Below, piece by piece: positions 8,393-16,211 of a DNA stretch of 33,363 nucleotides; position 1 is the stretch's first letter, and the number at the start of each line of letters is the position of its first letter. The notes under the pieces are model-generated. The model worked only from the letters and a program-made list of their open reading frames with translations, did no database searches and was not told where the DNA came from. Both the position numbers and the translations under genes were made by a program. Source of the DNA: Bacteriovoracaceae bacterium (GTDB lineage Bacteria > Bdellovibrionota > Bacteriovoracia > Bacteriovoracales > Bacteriovoracaceae); NCBI GenBank assembly GCA_021732585.1, contig JAKFUR010000160.1, positions 1-33,363 of the forward strand, in the 5' to 3' direction.

Positions 8393-9682
8393 TTAATTCT
8401 GCAAATTTTCAATAATGGTTGCGCCGCCTTGACCGCCACCGATACACAAAGTCGCAAGGCCATACTTCTTCTTACGACGACGAAGTTCATGAGCGAGTGT
8501 CACCACAAGGCGACTGCCGGTTGAACCCACTGGGTGACCGAGAGCAATCCCGCCGCCATTCACGTTCAATTTATCAGCAGAGATTTCGCCGATAGCATTC
8601 TCAAGTCCCCACTTGGCAGCAAGGGTTTTGTCTTTCATGACACGCTGACAGGCAATCACTTGCGCCGCGAAGGCTTCGTTCAATTCCACGAGATCCATTT
8701 GATCAAGGCTCAACCCTGTGCGCTTCAACACACCCGCGGTCGCGAGCACGGGACCAAGCCCCATGCGCTCAGGCTCGAGGCCGTGGAAGTGGAAGTCCGC
8801 CATGCGGGCCATGGGCTTTAGATTATATTTCTTCACGGCTTCTTCTGAGCACATCAACCAGACAGATCCACCATCAGTGATCGGACAAGCGTTACCCACC
8901 GTCACTGTACCGGTGCCTCTCTCAAAGTAAGGCTTCATCTTCGCAAGACCTTCAACTGTTGAGTTGGCACGAGGACCCACGTCTTCAGTGAGCACCTTAT
9001 CGAGCTTGGTCCCCATGGTGATCGGAAGGATTTCTTCAGCAAAGCGCCCTTCTTTCTGAGCGGCGATGGCGCGTTGGTGAGAACGGTTGGCGAACTCGTC
9101 TTGTTCTTGGCGTGAAATTCCCAACTCGCGAGCGAGTTTTTCTGCGGTGAGACCCATGTTCAATCCGCAGAAAGGATCCGTGAGACCTTGTTCAATAGCG
9201 ATGATGGGCTTTAAGTAATCCGGACGGAAGTGAGAAAGCAGTGCAAGTTTCTGCATGCCACTTTTCGCCTTCATCAAATCCACAAACAGCGCGGTCATTT
9301 TTTTACTGAACAAGAGCGGCATCTGGCTCATGCTCTCAGCGCCACCGGCGAAGATGATGTCCGAGCGGCCAGAGGCGATTTTGATGAAACCCTGTGAGAG
9401 TGCTTCCATGCCCGCCGCACAGTTACGATGAACGGTGTAGCCGGAGGTTTTTTTATCGAGACCAGCTTCCAGAGCGATCACGCGACCGACGTTGGGATAT
9501 TTCGCCGGGGTTCCCGTGTTACCGATGATCACTTCATCCACGGCATCAGATGGGATGCCATGTTTATCTGCCAAGTGACGAATCAAATAGTGCGCCAAAT
9601 ACGGGGCCGCAACATCTTGCAGATCAGCGCCGGATTTAACTTGGGGAGTGCGTTTGCCTTCAACGAGGTAGACTGGTTTCAT
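8393..9682 (-). CDS. fadI: Acetyl-CoA acyltransferase (3-ketoacyl-CoA thiolase)
   Basis: The product is 429 residues, close to FadI (436). Catalytic residues are all present: nucleophile C88 in HRNCAAGMEAL, NEAF at 335-338, H383 in GIALGHPVGSTG and C413 in LCIGGGQGG. It cleaves 3-ketoacyl-CoA with CoA to give acetyl-CoA and a shortened acyl-CoA. It is the first gene of the operon and is followed by fadJ after 9 bases. AAGGA lies about 10 bases before the ATG and sits within one arm of an inverted repeat. Confidence 0.9.
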   Translation of the reverse strand: MKPVYLVEGKRTPQVKSGADLQDVAAPYLAHYLIRHLADKHGIPSDAVDEVIIGNTGTPAKYPNVGRVIALEAGLDKKTSGYTVHRNCAAGMEALSQGFIKIASGRSDIIFAGGAESMSQMPLLFSKKMTALFVDLMKAKSGMQKLALLSHFRPDYLKPIIAIEQGLTDPFCGLNMGLTAEKLARELGISRQEQDEFANRSHQRAIAAQKEGRFAEEILPITMGTKLDKVLTEDVGPRANSTVEGLAKMKPYFERGTGTVTVGNACPITDGGSVWLMCSEEAVKKYNLKPMARMADFHFHGLEPERMGLGPVLATAGVLKRTGLSLDQMDLVELNEAFAAQVIACQRVMKDKTLAAKWGLENAIGEISADKLNVNGGGIALGHPVGSTGSRLVVTLAHELRRRKKKYGLATLCIGGGQGGATIIENLQN

Positions 9683-9688
9683 GGGGAG

Positions 9689-9742
9689 TTTTCCTTGAAA
9701 AGTGGATGCCTAGATTCTACGAATCCTGGCCCTCAAGGAAAA
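9689..9742 (-). promoter_or_regulatory. Nested inverted repeat over the fadI leader and ribosome site
   Basis: TTTTCCTTGA (9689-9698) and TCAAGGAAAA (9733-9742) are a perfect ten-base inverted repeat, and between them GATTC-TAC-GAATC (9713-9725) forms a second. Read on the minus strand, the arm next to fadI contains the AAGGA ribosome site. The structure could be an RNA hairpin hiding that site, or an operator for a repressor. A TAGAAT -10-like box overlaps the inner repeat, which would favour the operator reading. Confidence 0.5.
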
Positions 9743-9765
9743 CACTTAAAGCATTTTAGTCGGAG

Positions 9766-9794
9766 AAAAGAAAAAGGGCCCCCGAAGGAGCCCT
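9766..9794 (-). terminator. Rho-independent terminator of the outer-membrane protein gene
   Basis: On the minus strand GGGCTCC, a TTCG tetraloop and GGGGCCC (one G-U pair) are followed by TTTTTCTTTT. It begins about 23 bases after the stop codon at 9817 and is the cleanest intrinsic terminator in the window. Confidence 0.9.
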
Positions 9795-9816
9795 CTTGTG
9801 AGGATCTAGTCAGGAC

Positions 9817-10971
9817 TTAGAAGATAACGATGGCACCGGCGAAGATCGAGAGAGCGTTAGCTCCCATGATGTCTTCACTCAAATCTTCCAAACGACGTTG
9901 GTCTGGAGCGTTGAACGAGTCAACACCGTTGTCAGTGCTGCCTGCGCTGAAGCCACGTGAGTATTGGAACTCGACGTTAAGACCGAAGCCACGAGTGATC
10001 AAGATCTCTGTACCGCCTGACAAAGTCGCGTTGATGTAACCAGTGGTCGTCTCTTCGTCACCGAAGTTGTTACCAAATGAGTTACCTTGGAACTCGTTGT
10101 TATCTGTGTAAGTCAAAGTCATGCGGTTATAGCCGAGACCTGCACCTACGTACGGGCGGAAACGTTCACCCTTCGTGATAAAGAACTTACCGTAAGCGTC
10201 AACACCCATGCCGCGGAAGCGGATGTTACGGCCTTCGCCGAACGTGTTGCTGTAACCCCCACCGAAAACTTGGTTATTGTAATCACCACCAAAGTCTTCC
10301 GTGTTGAACTGGCCGTAGTTGAAACCCACACCCACGCTTAAACGATCGTTGATGTTACTTTCAATGCGCAAACCGCCAGCAAATTCTGTCTCAAGCTTCT
10401 CAGCGTCGCCTTGGAAATTCGTTACACCCGCATACGGGAGCAACTTGATTTCTTCAAACGGCTTCAAAGGAGCTGGCGCTGCTGGAGCCGCTGCTTCAAC
10501 GATAGTTGTTCTTGCCGGAGCCGCTTGTACGGTTTTGATTTCCTCGCGCACTTCCGGCTCAGCGCTACGGTTCTTTACGTATTTTGCGCAATCCGGAGAA
10601 GTTGACTCCTCCAACAAACACTTCAGCTTCTTTTCGTTTTCAGCTGATTTCTTGTTAAACTCTTTGATCGCCTTTTGAGACTCGATTTTTGAATCGATGT
10701 ACTCGTCTTGGCTTTCGAGAAGTTTTTCAGTTTGACCTGACAATTTGCCAAGTTCTTTAGCCTTGTCTTTGTTCAAACCAGTCATCGTCTTTTGTTTGCC
10801 CAATTCTGACTTGATGCCTTCAAGTTCGCCGTCAGTCGCTGGCTTCTCGTGGAGGTAGCCGTCGACGTTAATCGGATCAGAGTTCAACACTTGTTCATCC
10901 TGTGCGTACACAGAACCAAAGTTGAGACCTACGAGCACAGCAAGTGCGAGGGTCTGTTTTGAGAATTTCAT
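9817..10971 (-). CDS. Outer-membrane beta-barrel protein with N-terminal coiled coil
   Basis: The product is 384 residues. The start at ATG 10971 follows a strong GGAGGA site; the longer frame from 10992 adds only MSLSGGS. Signal peptide MKFSKQTLALAVLVGLNFGSVYA is followed by a Lys/Glu-rich, helix-forming region (about residues 30-125; ELGKQKTMTGLNKDKAKEL), an Ala/Pro linker (about 140-165), and an OmpA/OmpW-like barrel with alternating aromatic strands (GVGFNYGQFN, FRPYVGAGLGYNR). The last residue is Phe (AGAIVIF), the usual BAM recognition end. The coiled coil could span the periplasm. It is monocistronic with its own terminator and is probably abundant. Specific cargo or role is unknown. 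Confidence 0.8.
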   Translation of the reverse strand: MKFSKQTLALAVLVGLNFGSVYAQDEQVLNSDPINVDGYLHEKPATDGELEGIKSELGKQKTMTGLNKDKAKELGKLSGQTEKLLESQDEYIDSKIESQKAIKEFNKKSAENEKKLKCLLEESTSPDCAKYVKNRSAEPEVREEIKTVQAAPARTTIVEAAAPAAPAPLKPFEEIKLLPYAGVTNFQGDAEKLETEFAGGLRIESNINDRLSVGVGFNYGQFNTEDFGGDYNNQVFGGGYSNTFGEGRNIRFRGMGVDAYGKFFITKGERFRPYVGAGLGYNRMTLTYTDNNEFQGNSFGNNFGDEETTTGYINATLSGGTEILITRGFGLNVEFQYSRGFSAGSTDNGVDSFNAPDQRRLEDLSEDIMGANALSIFAGAIVIF

Positions 10972-11132
10972 ACTTCCTCCTGAGAGAGACACTTAATTTC
11001 TTAAGATGGGCTTACGCTTTGCGCCACATAATAGTCAGTTTGAGCTTCAGGTGGCGAAAAACAGCACGTACGTGTAAAATTGATAGGATTTTGGGATTTT
11101 CCTCGCGAATTTTTCTTTTGAAAGCAGACCTT

Positions 11133-12305
11133 ATGACGAAGTTTCTCACAGTTATCTTTTTCGCCTTCACAGCAGTTTCAACGGCCCACGGACAGTGGAA
11201 GCCGTCGATCATCGCCACCATGAAGGAACAAACTCCTAAAGCGATCCACCTAGACACCCCTGGACTAGGAACATTCTGGGGTGGATTCCGTCGTTACCTC
11301 CCGATCACCCATAATGATGGCGGGCTCGAGTCTCTTCCTTCGAAGCTCTTTGCTCGTGGGAAAATTGACATCTACATCTCCGAGAAAAAGACCAAGGCCC
11401 CTCTCTATGTCTTCATGCCCGGAATTTTCGGTCAGCCCTCGCGCGGCCTCTCTCCGGAAATGATCGACCATCTCGAAGCCATCGGCGGCCACGTTCTCGT
11501 CGTCCCTAACCTTCTCTCCACTCCCTATGTTCTGGCGCACCCACAGTACGGCGAAGATCCGGTCGCATTGGAGATTCAAGTGATGGAAGACGCCCTCTCT
11601 TATATGACGAAGCGACTCGGCAAACGGCTGGGGCGCATTCATCTCATCGCAGAAAGTTTGGGAACAGCGATCGGTTCGGCGTGGGCGGCCCATGATCGTA
11701 CCCATCAGCGTCGCTTGTATGACCTCACACTTTTTTCGCCCCCGCTCGAGCTCCCCGTTGCCATGGTGAATTTTGATAAGATCATCGATGATCATCGCCC
11801 GGCCGCGAAACGCTGCAGTTCCCCTTTCAAACTCTGGACCATGGTGCAGAATTTTGTTTTCCACGACTACCCAGGCCCGGTGAGTGCGAAAGGAAAAGAA
11901 TGCTTGGCCGCCATCGTCTTGGTCGATGGCTTCGTGAACTCAGCACAAAGATCCTGGGAAGCGCACGTGAAGGCGACACAGGCAAAGGGTCAGGAGCCAA
12001 ACGGCTTCGAGGCGTTTTTCCGACAGTACCGGACTGAGCTTTGGACCATGATTGAAAACAAAGACGAACGCCTCAATCTAGGCCACTGGATGAGCGGGAT
12101 AAAAGCAGACAAGAGTTTCCCCATCCGTATTATGACGTCGGCCGATGATTTTCTGAATGTGGGTTTAGATTGGGCCGTTTTTAAAACGACTCATGGACTG
12201 ACTGACGAAGAACTTCTCATTGTCCCTTGGGGCGGGCACTCCGGTGCGATCGGTGTGCCAGAATTTCGTGAGATCTTAAGAGAGACGTTCAGCGAGGGAG
12301 TCTGA
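11133..12305 (+). CDS. Secreted alpha/beta hydrolase
   Basis: The product is 390 residues, starting at the ATG of MTKFLTVIFF; the longer open frame runs backwards into the divergent outer-membrane gene. Signal peptide cleavage is likely after AHG or TAHG near residue 20. A nucleophile elbow AESLGT places Ser175 (first Gly replaced by Ala), D338 or D339 (SADDFLNVG) is the probable acid and H369 (WGGHSG) the His, in the correct order. The fold is therefore probably a lipase, esterase or thioesterase acting in the periplasm or outside the cell. Substrate is not evident. Its last 17 bases overlap the convergent pilin gene. Confidence 0.7.
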   Translation: MTKFLTVIFFAFTAVSTAHGQWKPSIIATMKEQTPKAIHLDTPGLGTFWGGFRRYLPITHNDGGLESLPSKLFARGKIDIYISEKKTKAPLYVFMPGIFGQPSRGLSPEMIDHLEAIGGHVLVVPNLLSTPYVLAHPQYGEDPVALEIQVMEDALSYMTKRLGKRLGRIHLIAESLGTAIGSAWAAHDRTHQRRLYDLTLFSPPLELPVAMVNFDKIIDDHRPAAKRCSSPFKLWTMVQNFVFHDYPGPVSAKGKECLAAIVLVDGFVNSAQRSWEAHVKATQAKGQEPNGFEAFFRQYRTELWTMIENKDERLNLGHWMSGIKADKSFPIRIMTSADDFLNVGLDWAVFKTTHGLTDEELLIVPWGGHSGAIGVPEFREILRETFSEGV

Positions 12306-12513
12306 AGCGCTTGTACTGCCCGCTCACTCCCGATGTTCCGCTGTCCGGCGATCCGAGTACATTTCGAAATCCACCCAGGTAGCGATTCACTATGCTGTCC
12401 GGATTATCCACGACGAAATCCGTGACCTTATTGAAAAACGTGATGCTCAAGGAGATCATCACGACCAACAACAGCACATACTCGACGGAGGTTTGACCTT
12501 TTTCGTTTTTCAC
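12289..12513 (-). CDS. Flp/class III-type pilin-like protein
   Basis: The product is 74 residues, starting at GTG 12513. The N-terminus has MKNEKG then QTSVEYVLLL: cleavage after Gly6 would leave Q, T, S, V, E at +1 to +5, the QxSxExxxL pattern of class III / Flp-type prepilin peptides, followed by a long hydrophobic helix (to about residue 28). Flp pilins are 50-80 residues, so the size fits. Such proteins are processed by a prepilin peptidase and assembled by a Tad or related secretion machine, but none of those genes is in this window. The remaining 40 residues are Gly/Ser-rich, so it could also be a minor pilin. The gene has its own promoter. Confidence 0.65.
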   Translation of the reverse strand: MKNEKGQTSVEYVLLLVVMISLSITFFNKVTDFVVDNPDSIVNRYLGGFRNVLGSPDSGTSGVSGQYKRFRLPR

Positions 12514-12519
12514 AGCTCT

Positions 12520-12547
12520 AGTATAGCGCGGGCCTTGCCGTGATCAA
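12520..12547 (-). promoter_or_regulatory. Promoter of the pilin-like gene, leaderless type
   Basis: On the minus strand TTGATC (12547-12542), a 16-base spacer and TATACT (12525-12520), then six bases and the GTG at 12513. There is no Shine-Dalgarno sequence in the gap. The -35 lies in the loop of the inverted repeat at 12529-12554. Confidence 0.6.
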
Positions 12548-12554
12548 AGGCCCG
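12529..12554 (-). repeat. Eight-base inverted repeat overlapping pilin promoter
   Basis: CGGGCCTT (12529-12536) and AAGGCCCG (12547-12554) with a ten-base loop. It starts six bases after the stop of the gene ending at 12560 and covers most of the pilin promoter spacer and -35. It may end transcription of the LPS operon (no T run follows) or bind a regulator of the pilin gene, or both. Confidence 0.5.
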
Positions 12555-12559
12555 GTAAA

Positions 12560-13924
12560 TCACGCCAAGTCCCAGCGTAATTCAGTCAGATACCCGAGCA
12601 CTCCAAAGCGCTGATTCATGAGCGGGCCCCAGTACTGCACGCCTGTCAGTGCTTCTTGGCGTTCACGGTCGACAATTTTGATCTCTCGTTTTTCATGCAA
12701 CATCAATGGGCCCTTGCTGGCGGCTCCCATGATGGTTTCTTCGACCCACACGTCCCAGGTGGTGCCATTCTTCGCACCTTCCCACCAAGCCGCAGGATGA
12801 AAGAGAGCTTCTTTCACAAACGGTAGCGCCAAATCACTGGTCTCCTGGCGATAAAATTCCGGCTTCGCTCCTGGTCGCTCCTCCACAAGAACTTGCAGTC
12901 GAGTGGCGCGCGGGCCTTCTTCTAAAATCATCATCGGAACATCCGTGCCCATCAAGCGCGCATCCGTGAGACAAGTCAGCTCCGCGCGTGGTTCTTCGAG
13001 AGCGCCGGTTTCAACATGGGGCCAGATAGTTTCAAGACCGCGGAAAACTTTTTCTTGAAACACACACTGGAGCGCGCCGGTCGCAGGAGGAAATCCGTAC
13101 ATCAACAAGCGTTCGTAACCAATGACACCTTCGTAGCTGTCTAAGAGAGCGGCTTCTACTCTCCCCTCACCAAGCTGCCAAGATTGGATGCCGGCCCGCT
13201 TGAAGTGGGCGCCTTGAGTCTGCAATTCACGCAAGAGTTCTCGTTCGAACCAGCGTACGTCGAGTTCCCACAGGGGTGAGAGCAAGCGCATCGCGATGTA
13301 GGCCGCTTCATGGGGAGCGAAGGTGTACTTCACCACCTGCCCTGTGGCCGTGCTGAAGGCGGCCACCAGCTGCGCTAGCCCACCGTCTTGCGGGTTCTTA
13401 TAGGGACGCGTGAGTTCGTCCGTCAGGACTTTTTGAAACTCCACAAACCACGGCACACCCGCCGCCGCGAAGGCCGGCGTACTCCGATGGCGCACTTGCT
13501 GCGAACGGAACCAATCTAAAAATGATTTCTGTACCTTCGAGAGATCGCTGGCAATATCCTGCTGCTCAAGTGCTGCTAGGAGGCCGGGTGTCTGAAAGAC
13601 TGTGAACTTGCGAATAAACTCGCGCAAATTATCGCGCGCATTAAGACTGGTCACCCACTGATACTGTGGAGTCTGAATTTTTAAGCGCGCCGGACGTAGA
13701 AATGAATCGAGTGCTAGCAGCGGTTCAATTTGAAATTTCTCACCAAGATCCTGGAGCGCACCCATTTCAAGATTCGTCAGCCAGCGGTGGCCACCTGAAG
13801 ACGTCGACAAAGCTTGATCGTCGATCACCAGCACTTCACGTCCCTTGAGGCGCCACAAAAGTGCGTGCAACAAGCTCCAAGGAGTTTTTCCCCAGAACAC
13901 AGAATGGTAGCGGCTCTTTAACAT
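12560..13924 (-). CDS. Hypothetical protein with degenerate dinucleotide-binding N-terminus
   Basis: The product is 454 residues and unrecognised as a whole. Residues 7-36 read like the FAD/NAD-binding unit of flavin amine oxidases: a hydrophobic strand, a WGKTPWSLL turn in place of GxGxxG, a helix, then GREVLVIDD ending in an acidic residue. The usual Gly residues are mostly replaced (W, K, T, P), so cofactor binding is doubtful. The rest has no clear motif; acidic and aromatic residues are frequent. It has no signal peptide, so it is cytoplasmic. Its ATG overlaps the waaA stop by seven bases, putting it last in the sufE-hemB-heptosyltransferase-waaA operon. A role tied to LPS core, haem or surface glycan is possible but not shown. 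Confidence 0.5.
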   Translation of the reverse strand: MLKSRYHSVFWGKTPWSLLHALLWRLKGREVLVIDDQALSTSSGGHRWLTNLEMGALQDLGEKFQIEPLLALDSFLRPARLKIQTPQYQWVTSLNARDNLREFIRKFTVFQTPGLLAALEQQDIASDLSKVQKSFLDWFRSQQVRHRSTPAFAAAGVPWFVEFQKVLTDELTRPYKNPQDGGLAQLVAAFSTATGQVVKYTFAPHEAAYIAMRLLSPLWELDVRWFERELLRELQTQGAHFKRAGIQSWQLGEGRVEAALLDSYEGVIGYERLLMYGFPPATGALQCVFQEKVFRGLETIWPHVETGALEEPRAELTCLTDARLMGTDVPMMILEEGPRATRLQVLVEERPGAKPEFYRQETSDLALPFVKEALFHPAAWWEGAKNGTTWDVWVEETIMGAASKGPLMLHEKREIKIVDRERQEALTGVQYWGPLMNQRFGVLGYLTELRWDLA

Positions 13925-15171
13925 TTTTCTACCTCTGCAAGGTTAAGCACCAGTCGCGCTTCTTGATTCTCTAGCCATTCTTGGCGGCGCTGGTGATCGG
14001 GAGATTCCCGCCGTACCCGCGAGTACGCCGTTTGTAGTTCGGCTTCATCATTCACCACCATGATTCCATGAGGTGAAACTTTTGAAATCAGTTCGACCTC
14101 CGTGGAACGCGTGACTTTCGGGCCACACACAACACGCGCGCCCGCCACGAAAGGCTCCATCACCGAGTGCACCGAGCGTCCAAAGCCCCCACCGACATAG
14201 GCAAACGTGGCTTCTGCGTAAAGTTCGCACAGCACACCCTTGAGTTTCAGCACCCACAATCCGCGGCCGGGATGGCTTCCGTCCCATCTCTCATCAATCA
14301 CATGCACAGGCATGTTGTACGGCGCGAGCAGAGCTTCCCAATCACCGTCCAGCTTATGCGGCACGAGCATGACTAGGGCCTGACCCGAGTTTACGTCAGA
14401 TTGGAGTTGTTCATTTTTTAGGAAGGCCAGATCTTGTGGCCAGCAACTTCCCATGATCCAGCGCTGTTCGCAGGGTGCCCGTTGCAAGAGGTCTTGGAAT
14501 TTATCCCAGTGAGGAAATCGACTTTTAAGCGTGTCTTGGCGACGCGCGAGACGCTTGATGATCTGCGGGACACGCATCTCGCTGTAAGGCATGACACGAA
14601 CGTTGCCTAAACGTGTGAGCAGATCAAAATCCGTGGGTGTGGCCGGAACTACCCAGGTATAGGCGCTATAGAGAAAGCGATAGAACATCCGCCAAGGGCC
14701 CGACGAAAAGCGATGGCGCTTATTCGTGAAACTCGCCCACACGATCCCCGCGCGCACGCCGGCGACAGAGGCCCGCGCCATCAGCGATGGGAAAAAATCA
14801 TACCGGCACATCACCAGCCGTGGGGCCGTGAGTTCGCGCACCATCACCCAGGGTGTGTGCGTGAGGAGTGGAAGAGGAAAAAGACGAATCTGACTCGGAT
14901 AGTGGCTCGCTAAGAAGGTCGCGGTTTTTTCCACGCTCGGAGAGGCGTAGATCAATTCAATTTTTTCACCGCGATCCAGAATCATTTGCACCCACGGGCG
15001 CACCTGTTCGAACTCTCCCTCGCTAGAGACTTCAAAAGACCACTGCGCCTCAATGCGCCGGCCGCGGGCCTTCTCAAACCGTACACGCTCTCTTCCCCAC
15101 GCTGTAAAGCGCAGCGGGTAACAAAACAAGGCGAGTAATGCATGAAACAGATCGACCACTCGCCAGATCAT
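13918..15171 (-). CDS. waaA: Kdo transferase (WaaA/KdtA-type, GT30)
   Basis: The product is 417 residues when started at ATG 15171, which overlaps the preceding gene by ATGA; the longer frame to 15255 lies within it. E. coli WaaA has 425. A hydrophobic N-terminus (VVDLFHALLALFCYPL) is a membrane anchor. SSEGEFEQ around residue 49-56 aligns with the SVGE segment, so E53 is the likely catalytic base, although the preceding His of the family is not present. The C-terminal YVGGGFGRSVHSVMEP and GARVVCGP match the nucleotide-sugar part. It adds Kdo from CMP-Kdo to lipid A precursor on the inner leaflet. The family assignment is good, the number of Kdo residues added cannot be read. Confidence 0.8.
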   Translation of the reverse strand: MIWRVVDLFHALLALFCYPLRFTAWGRERVRFEKARGRRIEAQWSFEVSSEGEFEQVRPWVQMILDRGEKIELIYASPSVEKTATFLASHYPSQIRLFPLPLLTHTPWVMVRELTAPRLVMCRYDFFPSLMARASVAGVRAGIVWASFTNKRHRFSSGPWRMFYRFLYSAYTWVVPATPTDFDLLTRLGNVRVMPYSEMRVPQIIKRLARRQDTLKSRFPHWDKFQDLLQRAPCEQRWIMGSCWPQDLAFLKNEQLQSDVNSGQALVMLVPHKLDGDWEALLAPYNMPVHVIDERWDGSHPGRGLWVLKLKGVLCELYAEATFAYVGGGFGRSVHSVMEPFVAGARVVCGPKVTRSTEVELISKVSPHGIMVVNDEAELQTAYSRVRRESPDHQRRQEWLENQEARLVLNLAEVEKC

Positions 15172-16211
15172 GCGCTCACCAACTTTTGTTCGAGCACCTG
15201 CCAGACTTTTTCTGGTTTCAGTTCTGTCATACAGAACTGCTCCGAGCGAAAACATTTACGGGAGCCTGTGGCCGAGCAAGGACGACACCACATCTCAACT
15301 GACAGCCCCGTGGAGGTAGATAAATGAGGAGCAAAACCAAAACCTTCGTGGGTCGGTCCAAACAAAGTGATCACCGGCACGTTGGCGGCTTCGGCGATAT
15401 GATTCATACCGGAGTCATTACCAACGACCACGCGGGCCTCTTGCATCCAGGCAATGGATTCTTTGAGTTTGGTTTTGCCTTGGAGATTCAGCATCCGGGG
15501 ATCTTGAATGACGTTGAGAGCTTCACAGTGCTTGTCTGTTGGGCCAGCAACAATAACCAGGTCGTAATGCTTCCAGCGTTCATCGTTGAGGAATTTCTGA
15601 GCAAGAGTGACGAAATAATCCATGGGCCAGCGTTTGGATTCAAAAGAAGCGACCGGTGCAAAGACCACATACGGCTTTTTATGATGAATGCGATCTACCA
15701 GTGGCATTTCTGTCAAAGGACGCGTCCCGCGCTTAAACGGCGCCATGAGAATCCCCTGCCAGTCTCGCGGGGTTCGCCCCACCTGAACTTCAAGTCCAAG
15801 AAACTTCCAGCGCGTCCACCCTTTCCAACCAGGCAAACGTACGAGAAAAAATCTTTCGATGCGACGTTTGTCCACCACCAGACGAGGGAACGTGGGCAGC
15901 ATCCATCGCAACAAGGTCGAACGCGTGGTGGAATGAAGATCGAGCAGCAATGTGATGGGTTCTTTTTCATGGAGCTCACGGATCTTGCGAGCAAGCCCCG
16001 AGAGTTTTTCACCGGAGCGACGATCGAAGGTCAGCACGCGCTGAATATCGGGATGACCAGTGACGAGATCTTTGAATTCATGAGAAGTAACAAAAGTAAT
16101 TTTTAATTCACGCGGGTAGGTTTGCTTTAGCCAAGTGATCACAGAGGTCTGCAGGACCACGTCCCCCAAACTGGAAAAGCGAATGATCACGAAGTGAAGC
16201 GGGGAACTCAT
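15168..16211 (-). CDS. ADP-heptose:LPS heptosyltransferase (GT9)
   Basis: The product is 347 residues. Starts with VIIRFSSLGDVVLQTSV, the GT9 signature in which D17 is the expected catalytic base, and contains VVGNDSGMNHIAEAA and ITLFGPTHEGFGF, the ADP-heptose binding end. It adds heptose to the LPS inner core, in the step after Kdo addition by the WaaA enzyme encoded directly downstream. WaaC or WaaF type cannot be decided from the sequence. Two C-terminal Cys (WCRPCSAT) with C-R-K-C-F close by are typical of one GT9 branch. ATGA overlaps join it to hemB upstream and waaA downstream. Confidence 0.85.
   Translation of the reverse strand: MSSPLHFVIIRFSSLGDVVLQTSVITWLKQTYPRELKITFVTSHEFKDLVTGHPDIQRVLTFDRRSGEKLSGLARKIRELHEKEPITLLLDLHSTTRSTLLRWMLPTFPRLVVDKRRIERFFLVRLPGWKGWTRWKFLGLEVQVGRTPRDWQGILMAPFKRGTRPLTEMPLVDRIHHKKPYVVFAPVASFESKRWPMDYFVTLAQKFLNDERWKHYDLVIVAGPTDKHCEALNVIQDPRMLNLQGKTKLKESIAWMQEARVVVGNDSGMNHIAEAANVPVITLFGPTHEGFGFAPHLSTSTGLSVEMWCRPCSATGSRKCFRSEQFCMTELKPEKVWQVLEQKLVSA

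Noticed and set aside
11265-11864. 199-residue open frame on the minus strand inside the hydrolase
   Set aside because: It lies wholly opposite a gene with a signal peptide and a full catalytic triad, and has no motif of its own.
15324-16106. 260-residue open frame on the plus strand
   Set aside because: It is antisense to the heptosyltransferase, which has family motifs throughout.
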